NCBI GenBank assembly: GCA_942486035.1
Contig: CALNXK010000033.1
Coordinates: forward strand, 2,270,001 to 2,334,000
Direction of reading: 5' to 3'
Source of the DNA: Porites lobata
Lineage: Eukaryota; Cnidaria; Anthozoa; Scleractinia; Poritidae
Length of the DNA: 64,000 nucleotides
Part shown: piece after piece, positions 1-11,376 of the stretch
How positions within the stretch are numbered: position 1 is the first letter of the stretch
Layout of the letters: each line of letters opens with the position of its first letter
The notes under the pieces: model-generated
What the model saw: only the letters and a program-made list of their open reading frames with translations
What the model was told of the DNA's origin: nothing
Database searches by the model: none
Translations under genes and position numbers: made by a program

Positions 1-204
1 AACGCCATTATGCTTCCATGGACCAACGCATCCCACGGAAACGACTTTAGGCGTCTTGTTGAAATAGCGTAGGGCGCGAATGACGTCAAGGTGACTGATT
101 TGCAATTTTTGTCTGAGTTTTGTCATTTTTTTCATTTTAATGACAAAAGATAGACAAACATGACATTTTAACGACAAAAGTCAGACAAAAGTGAGAAATT
201 CGCT

Positions 205-321
205 AATGTAAATTTCATGTTGTTTGTCTGAGTTTCGGGTCTATGAATAGCAACCACGCGCAGCGCTATTGTGTCTGCCGACTTGTTTTTAAACCCTTTA
301 CTACTCGAAAAACATGTTGTT

Positions 322-356
<35 letters not shown>

Positions 357-589
357 CTTTATTTAAACACGGTTAGAATTCCTTCAGCATGTACAAAAAA
401 TCTAAGATCTATTATACCTAACTAAACTAACTCTGATTAAAAATAAATTCATAAAAAATAAATTCCTAAAAATGTAAATTTCATGTTGTTTGTCTGAGTT
501 TCGGGTCTATGAATAGCAGCCACGCGCAGCGCTATTGTGTCTGCCGACTTGTTTTTAAACCCTTTACAACTCGAAAAACATGTTGTTTA
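205..589. repeat. 119-bp direct repeats flanking a LINE 3'-end fragment with a GATA tail
   Basis: Bases 205-323 recur at 471-589 with about two mismatches. Between them lies a 147-bp insert that opens with about eight GATA units (322-355). On the minus strand the insert reads as a retroelement 3' end: an AATAAA signal followed by a TATC microsatellite tail. This looks like a LINE 3' fragment flanked by an unusually long target duplication. A tandem duplication later split by the insertion is the alternative. The equivalent stretch upstream of gene copy B (22.49 kb) has a single copy and no insert. Confidence 0.6.
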
Positions 590-653
590 TTATAGAATAT
601 GAGATTACTCTAAGTGTTAACTCTGTTTTGTATTATCTTTCTACTAAGAAAAG

Positions 654-3313
654 ATGATGGCAGCTTATCGAGTGCTATGTCTTCCAGTTCTGTTAATTCA
701 TTGGATCCACCAAGGTTCTTCTTTACCATCCTTATCTTCGACATCGTTATCAGCTTCTGCATCCACATCTTCTGCTCCTGCTTCAGCGTCAGTGTCATTG
801 TCGCAATCGTTGTCCTCATCAGCATCAACATCTGCAACAGCGTCAACATCACCATCATCATCAACATCAGCGTCAATATCAGCATTAACATCAACATCAA
901 CATCACCATCAATATCAGCATCAACACCAACGTCACCATCAGCATCAACATCAGCGTCAATATCAGCATCAACATCAACATCAACATCACCATCAATATC
1001 AGCATCAACACCAACGTCACCATCAGCATCAACATCAGCGTCAATATCAGCATCAACATCAACATCAACATCAACATCACCATCAATATCAGCATCAACA
1101 TCAACGTCACCATCAGCATCAACATCAGCATCAACATCAACATCAACACCAACGTCACCATCAGCATCAACATCAGCGTCAATATCAGCATCAACATCAA
1201 CATCAACATCACCGTCAATATCAGCATCAACATCAGCATCAACATCAGCGTCAATATCAGCATCAACACCAACATCAACATCAATATCAGCATCAACATC
1301 AGCATCAATATCAGCATCAACATCAAAATCAATATCGACATCAGCACCAGCATCAATATCGACATCAGTATCAGCATCTACATCAAAATCAACATCGGCA
1401 TCAGTTTTAGTATTAGCATCTACATCAAAATCAACATCGGCATCAGTTTTAGCATCAGCATCATCTTTCCCTCCATCATCATCAATATCCTCATCACCAA
1501 CATCATCATCACCATCATCTTTGTCATCAATTTCATCATCATTATCATCACCATCTTCAGCTGCACCAAACTCAATATCAACATCATCACCATCAACAAC
1601 AACACTCTCCGCTTCCACGCCATCGACAAGGCTCTCCACATCAATGCCCCCAACCTCTACTTCAACCTCTCCATCACCAACAACTCTTTCAACCTCCACT
1701 CTGTCAACAACGCTTTCCGAGTCCACGTTCACGCCGTCAACAACGTCTTCTACGCCCACGCCGTTATCAGCAATCCTTTCCACATCCACGCCATCATCGT
1801 ATTCATCCACAGAACCTATGATGGCGACAACAGCATCAGCTATGACGGGAAACACGACATCAACCACGGGAGTAGTCTCACTTACAGCTTCAGAAGCGAC
1901 TGCGTCTTCCACTGCAATGACAAATGCATCGACAACAGCTGTAGCTTCCGTCAGTCAGACCTCAGCTATGCCCATTGTAAATGGTAAATATCGATTTGAG
2001 TTTTAAGGGGCCCTCAGGATATTGCTGTTTTAGATCAAATCTGTATTACAGTTATAACCTATTGCTTTATCTATAACCAAAATGCTTTTTACAATAAATG
2101 AGCGAATCCTCGCCCGCTGATTGGTCGAGAGCTATGGTATATGGGAGAATAGACCATCGAAATGACGTAACATGTCACGCAGTGCCGCTTGTTTCGTTTT
2201 TGGTTTTTCGTAAAAAAAATAAATGTTATAGTAATTAGGGACCATAGAATTTCCGCCCATTTCTCCAAATCCTGACCCCATTTCAGACCAAAAAATGTCA
2301 CTTGGCCTCTAAAATCCATACCCATTCTCAGACCTGGCCTTTAACAAATAATGTCATCACTACTTAGATTAAAACAGAAACAAAAAAGATTTCTTAAAAT
2401 CCGTTCCGAATTCGTATATTTCTCTTTCTTTCTTGCTCATTTGGAATTGAAAAAAATAAATACGTTCGTGTACTCCCGTAGTTCCCTTGAAAATCATATC
2501 CGATTCCAGACCAAAATGGGCAAAGTCTGTACCCATTTGCAGACCAAAACGGCGCAAAAACCCTACCCTTTGGGGCAGGACATACCAGTATGGCTTATAT
2601 AGGGGGTGTACCCCCCCGGGGGCGGGAATGGAAGCTTTCCGTATAAAACTTTGTTGAGTAGTCCACACGCGACCTAATGTATCACTTTAATCCGTCAACA
2701 GTTACCCTCAGCACAGATTCCATAACTACGTTGGCATCCGCAGATTGCAGCCAGTCCTGCAGTGGGATCGGAGGCACTGTAACTGTTACATTGCAATGCA
2801 AAATAAAAGGAACCGGCATCGATCAAGATTGCAATGCAGCAAACTTCAACGCCACAATCTGCGACTATGTTGTGCTACGAGATAAACATTTTGTCTGTGA
2901 CGATGTCAAGAGAAACTACAGTCAGATTGTTGTGGGGCTCGATAAAGTGGTACAGAATTGTGAGACTGTATGCCCCCCTGATTCAGCGGCCGGTGAGTAA
3001 TTGTAGCTTAACCGTTTCATTCCTCTGAAAAGGTGACCAAGCGCAAAAAAAAATTCACCAAAAAATCATATTTCGGTCAAATAAACGAGATCTCCTTTGC
3101 AAGAGATATGGCGTTCATAATGCCGAGCCTGGTTGATTTTTCGCAAGTTTTCCATAGCGCAGGCAAGTCAAAGAATTCATTTGCAGTACAGATAAAATTT
3201 AAGACAACGTACTTTTTTGATATGTTTCACTAAATATATGTGTTGTTTATTCTGCAGGGTTGTTTCTTCATTTCTGGCTTGTTTTGTCCACTCTTTTTCT
3301 TAGTATTAGGTAA
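654..3313 (+). CDS. Secreted, apparently GPI-anchored Ser/Thr-rich protein with an 8-Cys domain (copy A)
   Basis: I do not recognise the family. Three exons fit: 654-1983, 2702-2992 and 3258-3313. Introns are GT-AG, both in phase 1, giving about 558 residues. Residues 1-23 are a signal peptide (MMAAYRVLCLPVLLIHWIHQ). Residues of about 24-440 form a mucin-like stalk of Ser-X pairs (X = Ala, Thr, Ile, Pro). Exon 2 encodes a compact domain with eight cysteines, starting DCSQSC and ending NCETVC, with two N-glycosylation sequons (NAT, NYS). Exon 3 encodes a hydrophobic tail (LFLHFWLVLSTLFLSIR) followed at once by TAA. Behind SAAG this resembles a GPI-attachment signal. The stop lies in a strong donor-like TAGGTAAGT, so a fourth exon is possible. 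The strongest support is copy B at 22605-24130, which keeps the same splice sites and cysteines with scattered substitutions. The likely role, a cell-surface or mucus glycoprotein, is inference. Confidence 0.7.
800..1450 (+). repeat. Coding minisatellite of the Ser-X stalk
   Basis: The stalk is built from TCA-NNN hexamers (Ser followed by Ala, Thr, Ile or Pro) arranged in higher-order blocks of roughly 84-90 bp, of which three or four can be followed. The period of 6 leaves several other frames open on both strands, producing spurious ORFs. From about 1450 to 1960 the sequence is still Ser/Thr/Pro-rich but no longer regular. Copy B lacks the array. The array probably grew by slippage or unequal exchange, so allele length is likely to vary (inference). 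Confidence 0.85.
2230..2660. repeat. Dispersed repeat in intron 1 of copy A
   Basis: The stretch contains recurrent 'cagaccaaaa' and 'cagacctggcc' phrases and ends in a GC-rich tract before 'ttccgtataaaac'. It recurs at 23040-23465 (copy B) and resembles diverged stretches at 18720-19290 and 47410-48070, so it is an interspersed repeat. Its short ORFs on both strands are not conserved with any gene and are not called. Confidence 0.6.
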
Positions 3314-5129
3314 GTTATTTCTCCTGAGTTTGTCAGCAAAAAATTTATTCGGAATGTGAGAAACGTTTGACTACCGCAAATCTTCAATTTACTCAAGTTT
3401 CTGTGACGGTTGCAGAAAGTTTCTTGCGTTACACAGGCTGGTGAGGTTGCTTTCTGCGACTTGTTACGTAGTTTTCTTTGCTTGGCAACCAAATGCTCAT
3501 GCACACATGACTTAATCAATGTTACCAGAAAAGAACCATCTCGTTCCCAGAGGCCGCGATCCTTTTGGTCAGCGAAAAGAGTACAAAACCGTAACAACAA
3601 GGAAGCAGACACTACCATGCAAACTCCGCGAAATGGCTGGTACATTACCCATGCGCACAGCTATATCCCCCGGGCAACGGGCAGTGGGTGTACACTGTAA
3701 TCTAACAACTCATAAAAAGACCAATTTGAAAAATTAAATAAAGAAATCTTACTTTTCTTTACTCGATTATTTCTATAGCTTGCCCCTGATGGTATGAACC
3801 AGTGAATCCAGTTGACAGTGTAAAGAAGAAATGGAGAAGGAAGACAGATTACAAGTTGAAGCCCCGTGTTCAACTTTTAACTGATTATGGAACTCGCTTC
3901 GATTCATTTCCTGTCTTAGTGTCAAACTGTTTAATTGATTTATTTAGTCACTTACCTGAAAGAAAGTCCTCCAAGTCCCAAGTCCCCTGACATGGCGGGA
4001 GATGTCGTACTGAAACCAACTTGAACACGTTGCAGATGTAGCAAGAAAGCTAGGTTTATGTGAACACTACACCCATCAAAAATGCTTCGTACTGTACATA
4101 TATATTTAAGGAAAGGGATGTAGGTATTTACCGCTCGGTTGGATAGGGATGGAAGCTCTTCACCGATACAAGCTTACCTGAAGCAATTGAAAAAATTATT
4201 TCTATTTTCTGGGAAACCCTGTAGTGTAGTCCTTTGTATAAATGGTTAAAATGCAGAAAAATGCCCTAATATTATGTAATTTCAAGTTACTGTGTTTTTA
4301 TTATTATCCGCGAACAAGCTAGTCTGAGTCACAGACAGTCAAAATATCGATTCTCGAGTGACAACTCCAGCTGCAACGCAGGTTACAAACGAGCAAGACG
4401 GGGCGAATCCTTAATTCTGATTGGCTACCCGAGTGAGCAGGATAGTTCCCGATCTTGCCCGCTCGGGATGACTCGCTTTGTCCCGCAAGAAACGATTTTG
4501 CTTTGACTTTATCATAAATCTGTTCTTGACAGGAATAGTGTGGCTCATATGTTGTAAATAGATAAGTCTTGTCTTATTAAATACTCACTGATTCTCAATC
4601 GTGGTATCACCGGTTCACTGATGTGAAAAACAATGGGTAGAACATACCGAGTCGAAAGTTTAGGAGAGCCAGCGTATAAATCGTCTCCTAAGGTACAATG
4701 AAACTGAAAATTTTTGAAGAGATAAATAATCTTGAGTAGTTCTAATGTCTGATAAAACAAATAACTCTAAAGAAAGGAAAAATTTTTATTTTAAAATTTG
4801 ATGACGTCAAAAACAAACCAGCAATAGGCCAGTTTAGAGTCCCTACAACTCTCACTTCAAAACGAGGCTAAGTACAAAATCTAAAGAGTTTTAATTGCAT
4901 GAGAATAAAAATGATTTTCATCTCAACGGCTTTGCACTTAGCCTCGCTTTGAAACAGAGGCTTAAGACAACTCGGAAATGGCCCATTGAAGCAAGTGTAG
5001 TTTAACAGAAAGTTTAAAAGAGAGAGAAAGATATCCATATAATTTAAGAATTAGCGGGAGGGGGAACGCACGTTGCTAGTCTAGTCAAGCCAGGGGATGG
5101 TCGCTTATTGGCGGAGCACGCATTAGAGC
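3314..5129. other. Duplicated 3' flank of gene copy A, no gene seen
   Basis: This part of the segmental duplication matches 24131-26050, and its 4070-4565 part also matches 15401-15900. A stretch near 3410-3640 contains 'cgttcccagaggccgcgatcc' and is open on the minus strand in both copies. It has no start context or domain, and I read it as transposon-derived. No coding exon is supported. Confidence 0.5.
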
Positions 5130-5139
5130 GTGGTTGCTT

Positions 5140-5334
5140 CCGACTCGTCCCCAGTCGTCTCTCAGTGTGCTATTAATATTAACGAGAGAGGCGCACTCAA
5201 GGGGAGTGCGAGGGGTGCTGGGAAGGAGGAAAGAAGAGAGACTTTCTCCCTTTTGTTTTCCTCCTTCCCATCACTCTTTCGCGCTCTCTTGGGACACGCG
5301 TGCGATCCAAATAGAGAAGACTGGGGACGAGTCA
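5140..5334. mobile_element. MITE with 10-bp target duplication (MULE-like)
   Basis: The ends are inverted repeats, starting GACTCGTCCCCAGTCG and ending GACTGGGGACGAGTC. The 10-mer GTGGTTGCTT flanks both sides (5130-5139 and 5335-5344). A target duplication of 9-10 bp suggests Mutator-like mobilisation (family knowledge). The same element sits in copy B at about 26063-26256, so it inserted before the duplication. Confidence 0.7.
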
Positions 5335-5344
5335 GTGGTTGCTT

Positions 5345-6340
5345 TATATCTCAAACCCCGTGCAAACTTGGTGCAAACACCCGGACGCAACAATGTTGGC
5401 CAACAACTCCCAACATTGTTGGGGGTTGTTGCGTCCGTTTGCATGTAGCTTAACAAACACGGTATGCATATATGTTAACTCTGCGATGTATGAAAGTTGC
5501 TCATAGACAGCCCTGTTTATAGCGGTTCCTCTCAGAAAGATAATGATACCACTTGTTTGGGACAAAGAGAGGTTTATTTATACAGTACTTAGCTATTTAC
5601 AATTCCATCCAAAACAAAAAGACTAGTAGTTAGTTTTTGTTCCATATTTCAATTCTGGCATGGACGATTAGCGGGATTACACATCCATTTATATGCAGTT
5701 CACGCCGCAATTTCAATTAATAAGCCCACATCACGTATTACACGGAATAACAGGCCTCGGGAATTTGCTTCTCTGTAAAAAATTCACAAGTAAATGGGAA
5801 CCTCTCAAGCAGCATTTAATTTATTACTTGTTTTGCGACTTTATCAAACTTAACTCTTGTGCCAAGTGATTCAGGGTAGTTTTGGCCTCTGGAATCTCGG
5901 CACCAGGACTGGGGGAGACACTCGGGCCTCAGGCTATATCAGTTAAGAGAGCCATGGCCAGACTAAAATGTTACACAACTGCACGCGTTGCGAGTCACGG
6001 GAAGCTGTGCATAGGAAACGTGGAACCAGAATGTAACCGAATTCTCTCTGTCCAAGAATTTGTAGAATTTAATTAAAATTACTAAACCTCAAGTGGTAAC
6101 AAGAAATCGAACCCAGGCATGGTTGCCTGTAGCGATACGAAGGGCAGCGTCAGAGAAGGGAAGGACTCACTGAACCCACCGACACCAACAATAAAAACGA
6201 CAACAAATGGTGGAAGGGTATGGCAACTCGAAGCTGTGAAAAGGAAATAATTATAATTGGCTGCTATTCTTTCGACAAGCACGGGACTCGGAGGGCTGCA
6301 GAAAAAACAAACAAACAAAAACTACATTGTGGACTGCAGA
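5345..6340. repeat. Right part of the segmental duplication
   Basis: Bases from about 5727 to 6330 match 15901-16499 almost base for base, and bases up to about 6075 match 26600-26940. No coding exon is recognised. The short ORFs here change frame or length between copies. Confidence 0.6.
5358..5447. mobile_element. Short palindromic element around GGACGCAACAATGTTGG
   Basis: CGGACGCAACAATGTTGG is followed after a short loop by its inverted copy, and outer GCAAAC / GTTTGC arms extend the pairing. It is a miniature foldback element. It is also present in copy B at about 26278-26352. Confidence 0.65.
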
Positions 6341-6652
6341 GTGACTAGTACTCTTGCAACTAAGAAAGCAAGGAAAACACGTTCAAGCACACACACGAAA
6401 TGCTAAACACGGGATACAGAGGCAGTAACCTAGAACGACAATGTCGCACGAAGTACACAACTAAACCAACTTTTCGGAAAGCTTGTGATGCGACACCAAC
6501 AATTTTCAGACACCTAAGTGAGTAATAACTGAAAAATAACATGCACAATTCACGCTCCAACGATGTACAAGGGAATGTAAAACTTTTAAGTTAGGACCAC
6601 TGTTATCCATATTACGTATTGCAACAGTTATTTTGAAGCATGAGGTTTACTC

Positions 6653-6976
6653 AGGGGCACCCAACGACAATTTTCGGAAAATATCTGTTCGGAAGACGAT
6701 TTGAGATCTAGAATTTTCGGGACATTTGTTGTAAAATTTACTGCTTGCCTGCTTCTCCTAGGATTTTCGAGAGCCTTTTATCTGGCTGAAATTTTCGAAA
6801 AGGTAAGTTTTGATCCCTATAATTTTCGGATCACTAGACTTTCAGCTAGGAAATCCGAACAGATGAAAAATTTTTAGGGGATAAAAATTTGCCTATATCT
6901 ACCGTTTAAATACTAAAATACGTTTAACAATGCTTTGTTTAAGTAGTTTTAAACTACGTACTCGTTGGGTGCCCCT
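6653..6976. mobile_element. hAT-type MITE with 8-bp target duplication
   Basis: The terminal inverted repeats are AGGGGCACCCAACGA and TCGTTGGGTGCCCCT. The element is flanked by the perfect 8-mer GTTTACTC at 6645-6652 and 6977-6984. An 8-bp duplication is the hAT signature. The 324-bp body is AT-rich, repeats 'attttcgg' motifs and has no transposase reading frame. Confidence 0.85.
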
Positions 6977-6984
6977 GTTTACTC

Positions 6985-8538
6985 GAAGGCAAGAACAAAA
7001 AGCTTCTACGCTAGGCCTGACCTTATACAAATACATGCAAAGTTGCACGTAATGTTGCATACGAAATGAATAGTAATTGACTCAGGTACATGTATTCCTA
7101 AGGTAAACGATACAACATTAACACAACAACAATATTCAGCCACGCTTGGCGTATTGCATGCTGTGACAATTAAAACTCCACGCGTACGTTGCAAGTACAG
7201 TGTGGTTCTGTTTATTAACTTACTTGGGGAGGAATGTGATACCCATGAATGACTATTTCTTCTGACAGGAAACGAGCATTTTCAAAGGAGACTGGATATA
7301 ACTTACAGAAGATAACCAAGCCGATTACATATATCAGATTAATAAACAAGACGGATCTGGGATCACATTCTTTCAAAGCGTCATTTGAAAAAGTCATTGA
7401 TCTGCCAAGTCATCAGTTCAACAGGTTGGTTAGAATGGATCACTGTGTGATTCTGGGAAATGAACTTTTCACATACCCCTTCCCTAACCAGCTGATGAGT
7501 TTACCGCAAGTGATGAGTTAGCATTCCTGTTGAGTTAGGGTCGGGGTAGGTGGGGAGACTCTAAGAAACCGTCCAGCAATCAATATCTACCATCAAAAGG
7601 TCATGTACGCTGTACGCGGTAACTATTTTAATGGATCACGGGCGTAAAAAGGATACCCTGCTAGCAAAGGTTTTTATCTCGCCGCTTCTTTTTCCCAGTC
7701 TTTATACGCCGGTCCGGGCAATTTTTCGTAATTTTCAGCCTTCTTGTTTTTCTTCATAAAAAACTTTATAAATATGCAAATTACTCAAATTACGTAACAA
7801 TATACTAAGTCAATATACTGAATTCTGCAGTATTCATATATAGAGCTTGGGCTACCTGTGATGTTACTCAGAAACAATGTAGATGTTACGTGTTGTGAAA
7901 ACATCTGAAATTCAAACTGCTCTATTTTCAAAACAAAGCAGGTTACCAAGCTGACCACAGGCCAGCATATATATGTTTAAAAATGTCTTTTAGCTGACGA
8001 ATGTAAAAACTCAATTTTTTTTTATTTTAGTTTTTTCTGACGTCACGTGAAAACCAAGAATACTTTTAGCCTTCAAAGTCTCGTTTAGGGTTTTAGGGAA
8101 CAAATTTAGCCAAATTAAATTCTATTTTTAACTCAGATTGGTCTCCTTTAGGGGTCAATTTCAAAATTTTCGACGAGCATCGTTGTCTTTTTCATATAGA
8201 AGTCACCCCCCACCCTCGAGTGTAAAGGTATCGTATTTTATATATAGCAAGAGACAAATTCAAAAACTCTTGGTGCATGCACCTGATTAAAAATCCTTGT
8301 CGCACAATACACAACAAAATATCGGATAAATGTGGTAATTTTATTCGGTGACATAATACAAACAACAACAAGTTGTTAACATCATCGTGTTACAAATGTA
8401 ATTCTCAAACTCATTAATAATTCATAAAGAAAATTGAAAGGAAATTAATGTTTAATGAGTGTTTGGATATCGGATGAAAAACTGCTCAGTTTTGCATCCT
8501 TAATTTCTCCTTCAAAAATGCTTTTGTTTGAGAAGAAA
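6985..8538. other. Gene-free stretch
   Basis: AT-rich sequence with no exon carrying splice signals and a recognisable domain. Short ORFs (for example 7249-7521) lack support. Confidence 0.4.
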
Positions 8539-8678
8539 TATCAAACATTCGACACAGTGTTTCATCACCAGATGAAACACCTCGAAGTTCGTCAAAAATA
8601 CTCCGCTACGCGTCGTATTTTCAACTCTCTTCTCGGTGTTTCATCTGGTGATGAAACAGTGCGTCTCATGTTTGATAT
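8539..8678. mobile_element. MITE with long inverted repeats (TGTTTCATCACCAGATGAAAC)
   Basis: ATATCAAACATTCGACACAG plus the following GTTTCATC..GATGAAAC stretch is mirrored by a GTTTCATC..GATGAAAC stretch ending CATGTTTGATAT. The arms are about 40 nt around a 55-nt core and also contain nested short palindromes. No coding capacity. Confidence 0.7.
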
Positions 8679-8921
8679 ATTACTTGAAAAATGAAAAATG
8701 CTATCAACAAATGACTATTAAGACAATGCTTCTGCTACAAAAACATGCATGCAAAACGTATCTCGCTATGTTGAGCCCAAAGGTCTACACTGCATGCATC
8801 TCAACTTCTACAAAACCCATGATCAAGCTAACCCTTTCACTGCTAACAGTGGCCAAAACGAACATTTGAAAAAAATCCTAAATTTAATTTTGTAAAATCC
8901 ATAAAATCGAATAGTACCAAT

Positions 8922-9202
8922 CAAAAGTACTGCTAAAGAGGTTTCATTTAAATGGTCACACCATAGGATTTCATCCACGGACTCAAAAGTTAGAACTGGA
9001 AACCTAAATGAATAGTAGCATGTAAAAGTACTGCTGAAGAGGTTTCATTTGAATGGTCACACCACGGGATTTCATCCACAGACTCAAAAGTTAGAAATAC
9101 AAACCTAAATAAATAGTACCACGTGAAAGTACTGCTGAAGAGGTTTCATTTAAATGGTCACACCACGGGATTTCGTCTACAGACTCAAAACTTAGAGCTA
9201 CA
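8922..9202. repeat. Tandem repeat, about three units of ~101 bp
   Basis: Three successive units each contain AAAGTACTGCT, GAGGTTTCATTT, ATGGTCACACCA and GACTCAAAA in the same order and spacing. The same unit appears inverted elsewhere in the window (21.99-22.29, 42.73-42.85 and 56.44-56.77 kb), so it is a dispersed minisatellite family. Confidence 0.8.
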
Positions 9203-10008
9203 TTTTCTTGTGCGAGTAACTGGTGCCGTTTTACACCGCACATAAGCCCATAAAGCATACTCGCGGGTCAAGAAATCAAGCTCATTCCTTTGAAAACGTT
9301 TCGGTCATGGACAGGCTTTTGTACGTAACAATAACACCACCGTTAGCGTGAAATTTCCGCTTGAGGCCATACAACTCGAAGAACACTGACCCGAACGAGA
9401 CCTGAGACCACCGCCATCTTGTTTGTGGTTTCAAAAGCCGACCGGATGGAGTTGTGCCATTATTAGTAAAATTAAAAAGCGATTTGTCATTTCGCACTTT
9501 ATCGGTGTTGGTACTGTTTCTTGCACTTTTGTTACACATGAATTGTTTTGTCAGCTCTTGCAGTTTTGACTTCGTGGGACAGGCCAAACGTAGTTGAAAC
9601 AAAAAAAATCAAAATAGTCTTCAATTTTGTTGTTTTCAAGAAAACGAAAATCAGAATTCAAGAGCGCCAATTTTGTAATTTTCAACTTCCGAAATTGAAA
9701 AATGATTTCAATTTTCTTTTTTCCTAGCAAACAAAAATTTAAAATCAAAAATTAAGCATATCGATTTTCAATTTTTAATTTTTCTCAAAATCAAATGGAC
9801 GGAAGGTACACGGACCTCGCAGCAATTACCTCTCTGGTACAGCTTTATCACGGTAAGAAAACGATTTTTTCAAGGTTTCACCCAGTTTACAGGTAATTCT
9901 CTACAACGCTAAAAATCACTCACAATGTCGTAACCTAACGTAGTTAGTTAAAATTAGGAATGTCAACTCACAACAGTTCAATGTCTTTTAAAATCCTCGC
10001 AACTCTTC
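9203..10008. other. Gene-free stretch downstream of the decarboxylase gene
   Basis: AT-rich; 9600-9790 is dominated by 'aaaattgaaaa'-type low-complexity sequence on both strands. It probably holds the 3' UTR of the minus-strand gene, but no clear AATAAA is seen close to its stop codon. Confidence 0.4.
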
Positions 10009-11376
10009 TCACTTCTTTGGCTTTTTCACTTCAGCAATCTTAGCTTTGACGTTGATATTATGTGAATCCAGACCTGGTGTTTGACCTCCAAGATCAAACT
10101 CGATGTCCACTTCTGGGCGGAATATCAGCAAATGTGTGGAGCCACCAAAGTGAAACATGCCAAGCTGGTCACCTTTCTTTACTTTATCCCCTTTCTTAAC
10201 AGTGATTTCGTTGGTAGACACTTCTGACATACCGATTGATACGAAGCACATCAAGCCAATATGAGGGTTTTTAGCTTTAATGTAAACAATACCCCGGGCG
10301 GCTACCTGAGCAATGTATCCCTGTGACATGTTGGGTGATGCTGGGTCGTCCTGGATGTTGTGGGTTTGCGAGTAGTAGGAACCATCCACAAGCTCCGTTC
10401 CAACGATTTCACCAGTCACGGGGCTGTGCCATCGGTGGTAACTGAAGGCGCTCAGAAATGCTTGGTACACGGTTCCACCATAAAATGGCTGGGCTTTTTC
10501 TTTCCCGTTCAGGATGAAATCCAACGAGTATCGCTGCTTTTTTATCCAAAAGAAGTCCCTGTGCTTAACGTTTCTAGCCAACTTGTACGGCGCCGATTCA
10601 CAGGCATTTGCAACAATGTAATCGTCGTCTGGGGATGCTACTGGACGAACATCAGGTTTCGTCCGAAACTTTCTGGTAAAAAAATCGTCCCATGACTTAA
10701 AGCCATAATGGGGTTGCTCTGGGTGGCATTCAAATTCTTCAACAAAGTTTGGCATTTTCTTCATTGCCTCTTCGCTAAACCAACCTCCAGGGTCCGTGGT
10801 CAGAACAGAGCAAGAGTTTGGAGTGTTCAGCCAGGTTTCTGCCCAGTAGTTGAGAATCGCCTTGAAGTAATTGTTGACTTTGTCGTTCAGGAAAGCAGCA
10901 AAGCCAGCAGTGGTATTCATCGGCCAGTTCAAGATTACATTGATGGGGAAGCCAACCAAATCAGAGCCGTTGAACTTAGGAGCTTTTGTCATGATGCGGT
11001 CGATCAACAAAATCATCAACTGCCAGGTCGGAATTTTGACTCCTTGTGAAGAATCTGGGAGAAAATACTGTTGCCAGAACATTTGATGGAAAAACATGTT
11101 GATCTCAGGGTCGGTAAGAATGGCATTCTTCAACTCTTCAACCGGTGGATGGAGACGGCACCGTTCGTCTGCAGGAGGAGGTGGAGGTGGAAGCTTAACC
11201 ATGGCTACCTCAGCTTTTTCTTCGTCTTCAGCTGGAGGGTGTTGATCCTCAATCGCCTTTAACTTTGCTTGGCAGATCGGGTCGGCTTTGACTTCTTTGA
11301 TCAAGTTGTCTAACCATTCATCAAGAACTTTAGGGTCGGAGGGAAGCCATTGACCACGACGAGGTTTGGAACTCAT
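10009..11376 (-). CDS. PsiD-like phosphatidylserine decarboxylase family protein, intronless
   Basis: A complete 455-residue ORF. Residues 314-319 are HRWHSP, the conserved His motif of the family. Residues 411-414 are GGST. In this family the chain cleaves itself between Gly and Ser, and the Ser (here Ser413) becomes the pyruvoyl cofactor. WDDFFTRKFR (229-238) and the long N-terminal region resemble PsiD-type decarboxylases, which use GGSS, rather than the classical mitochondrial PSD with LGST. PsiD itself decarboxylates tryptophan; the substrate here cannot be read from sequence and could be an amino acid or a phospholipid. Residues 62-68 are a poly-Pro run in an acidic, likely disordered segment. 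No signal peptide is evident, so it is probably cytosolic. It has no introns, unlike its neighbours, which fits retroposition or gene transfer. The start is the first ATG (MSSKPRRGQW). Confidence 0.9.
   Translation of the reverse strand: MSSKPRRGQWLPSDPKVLDEWLDNLIKEVKADPICQAKLKAIEDQHPPAEDEEKAEVAMVKLPPPPPPADERCRLHPPVEELKNAILTDPEINMFFHQMFWQQYFLPDSSQGVKIPTWQLMILLIDRIMTKAPKFNGSDLVGFPINVILNWPMNTTAGFAAFLNDKVNNYFKAILNYWAETWLNTPNSCSVLTTDPGGWFSEEAMKKMPNFVEEFECHPEQPHYGFKSWDDFFTRKFRTKPDVRPVASPDDDYIVANACESAPYKLARNVKHRDFFWIKKQRYSLDFILNGKEKAQPFYGGTVYQAFLSAFSYHRWHSPVTGEIVGTELVDGSYYSQTHNIQDDPASPNMSQGYIAQVAARGIVYIKAKNPHIGLMCFVSIGMSEVSTNEITVKKGDKVKKGDQLGMFHFGGSTHLLIFRPEVDIEFDLGGQTPGLDSHNINVKAKIAEVKKPKK

Noticed and set aside
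610..1987. Long ORFs in the other plus frame and on the minus strand over the Ser stalk (up to 457 and 404 aa)
   Set aside because: They are by-products of the hexamer repeat. Only the frame starting MMAAYRV has a signal peptide, splice partners and a paralogue.
3268..3645. Minus-strand ORF conserved in both duplication copies (also 24085-24429)
   Set aside because: Conservation is explained by recent duplication; length and start differ, and it resembles dispersed transposon sequence.
6090..6160. Box-B-like GGGTTCGATTTC on the minus strand, possible tRNA or SINE
   Set aside because: No box A at the right distance and no cloverleaf; the segment is part of the duplicated block.
10360..11262. 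Plus-strand ORFs opposite the decarboxylase gene
   Set aside because: Antisense shadows of a clearly conserved minus-strand protein.
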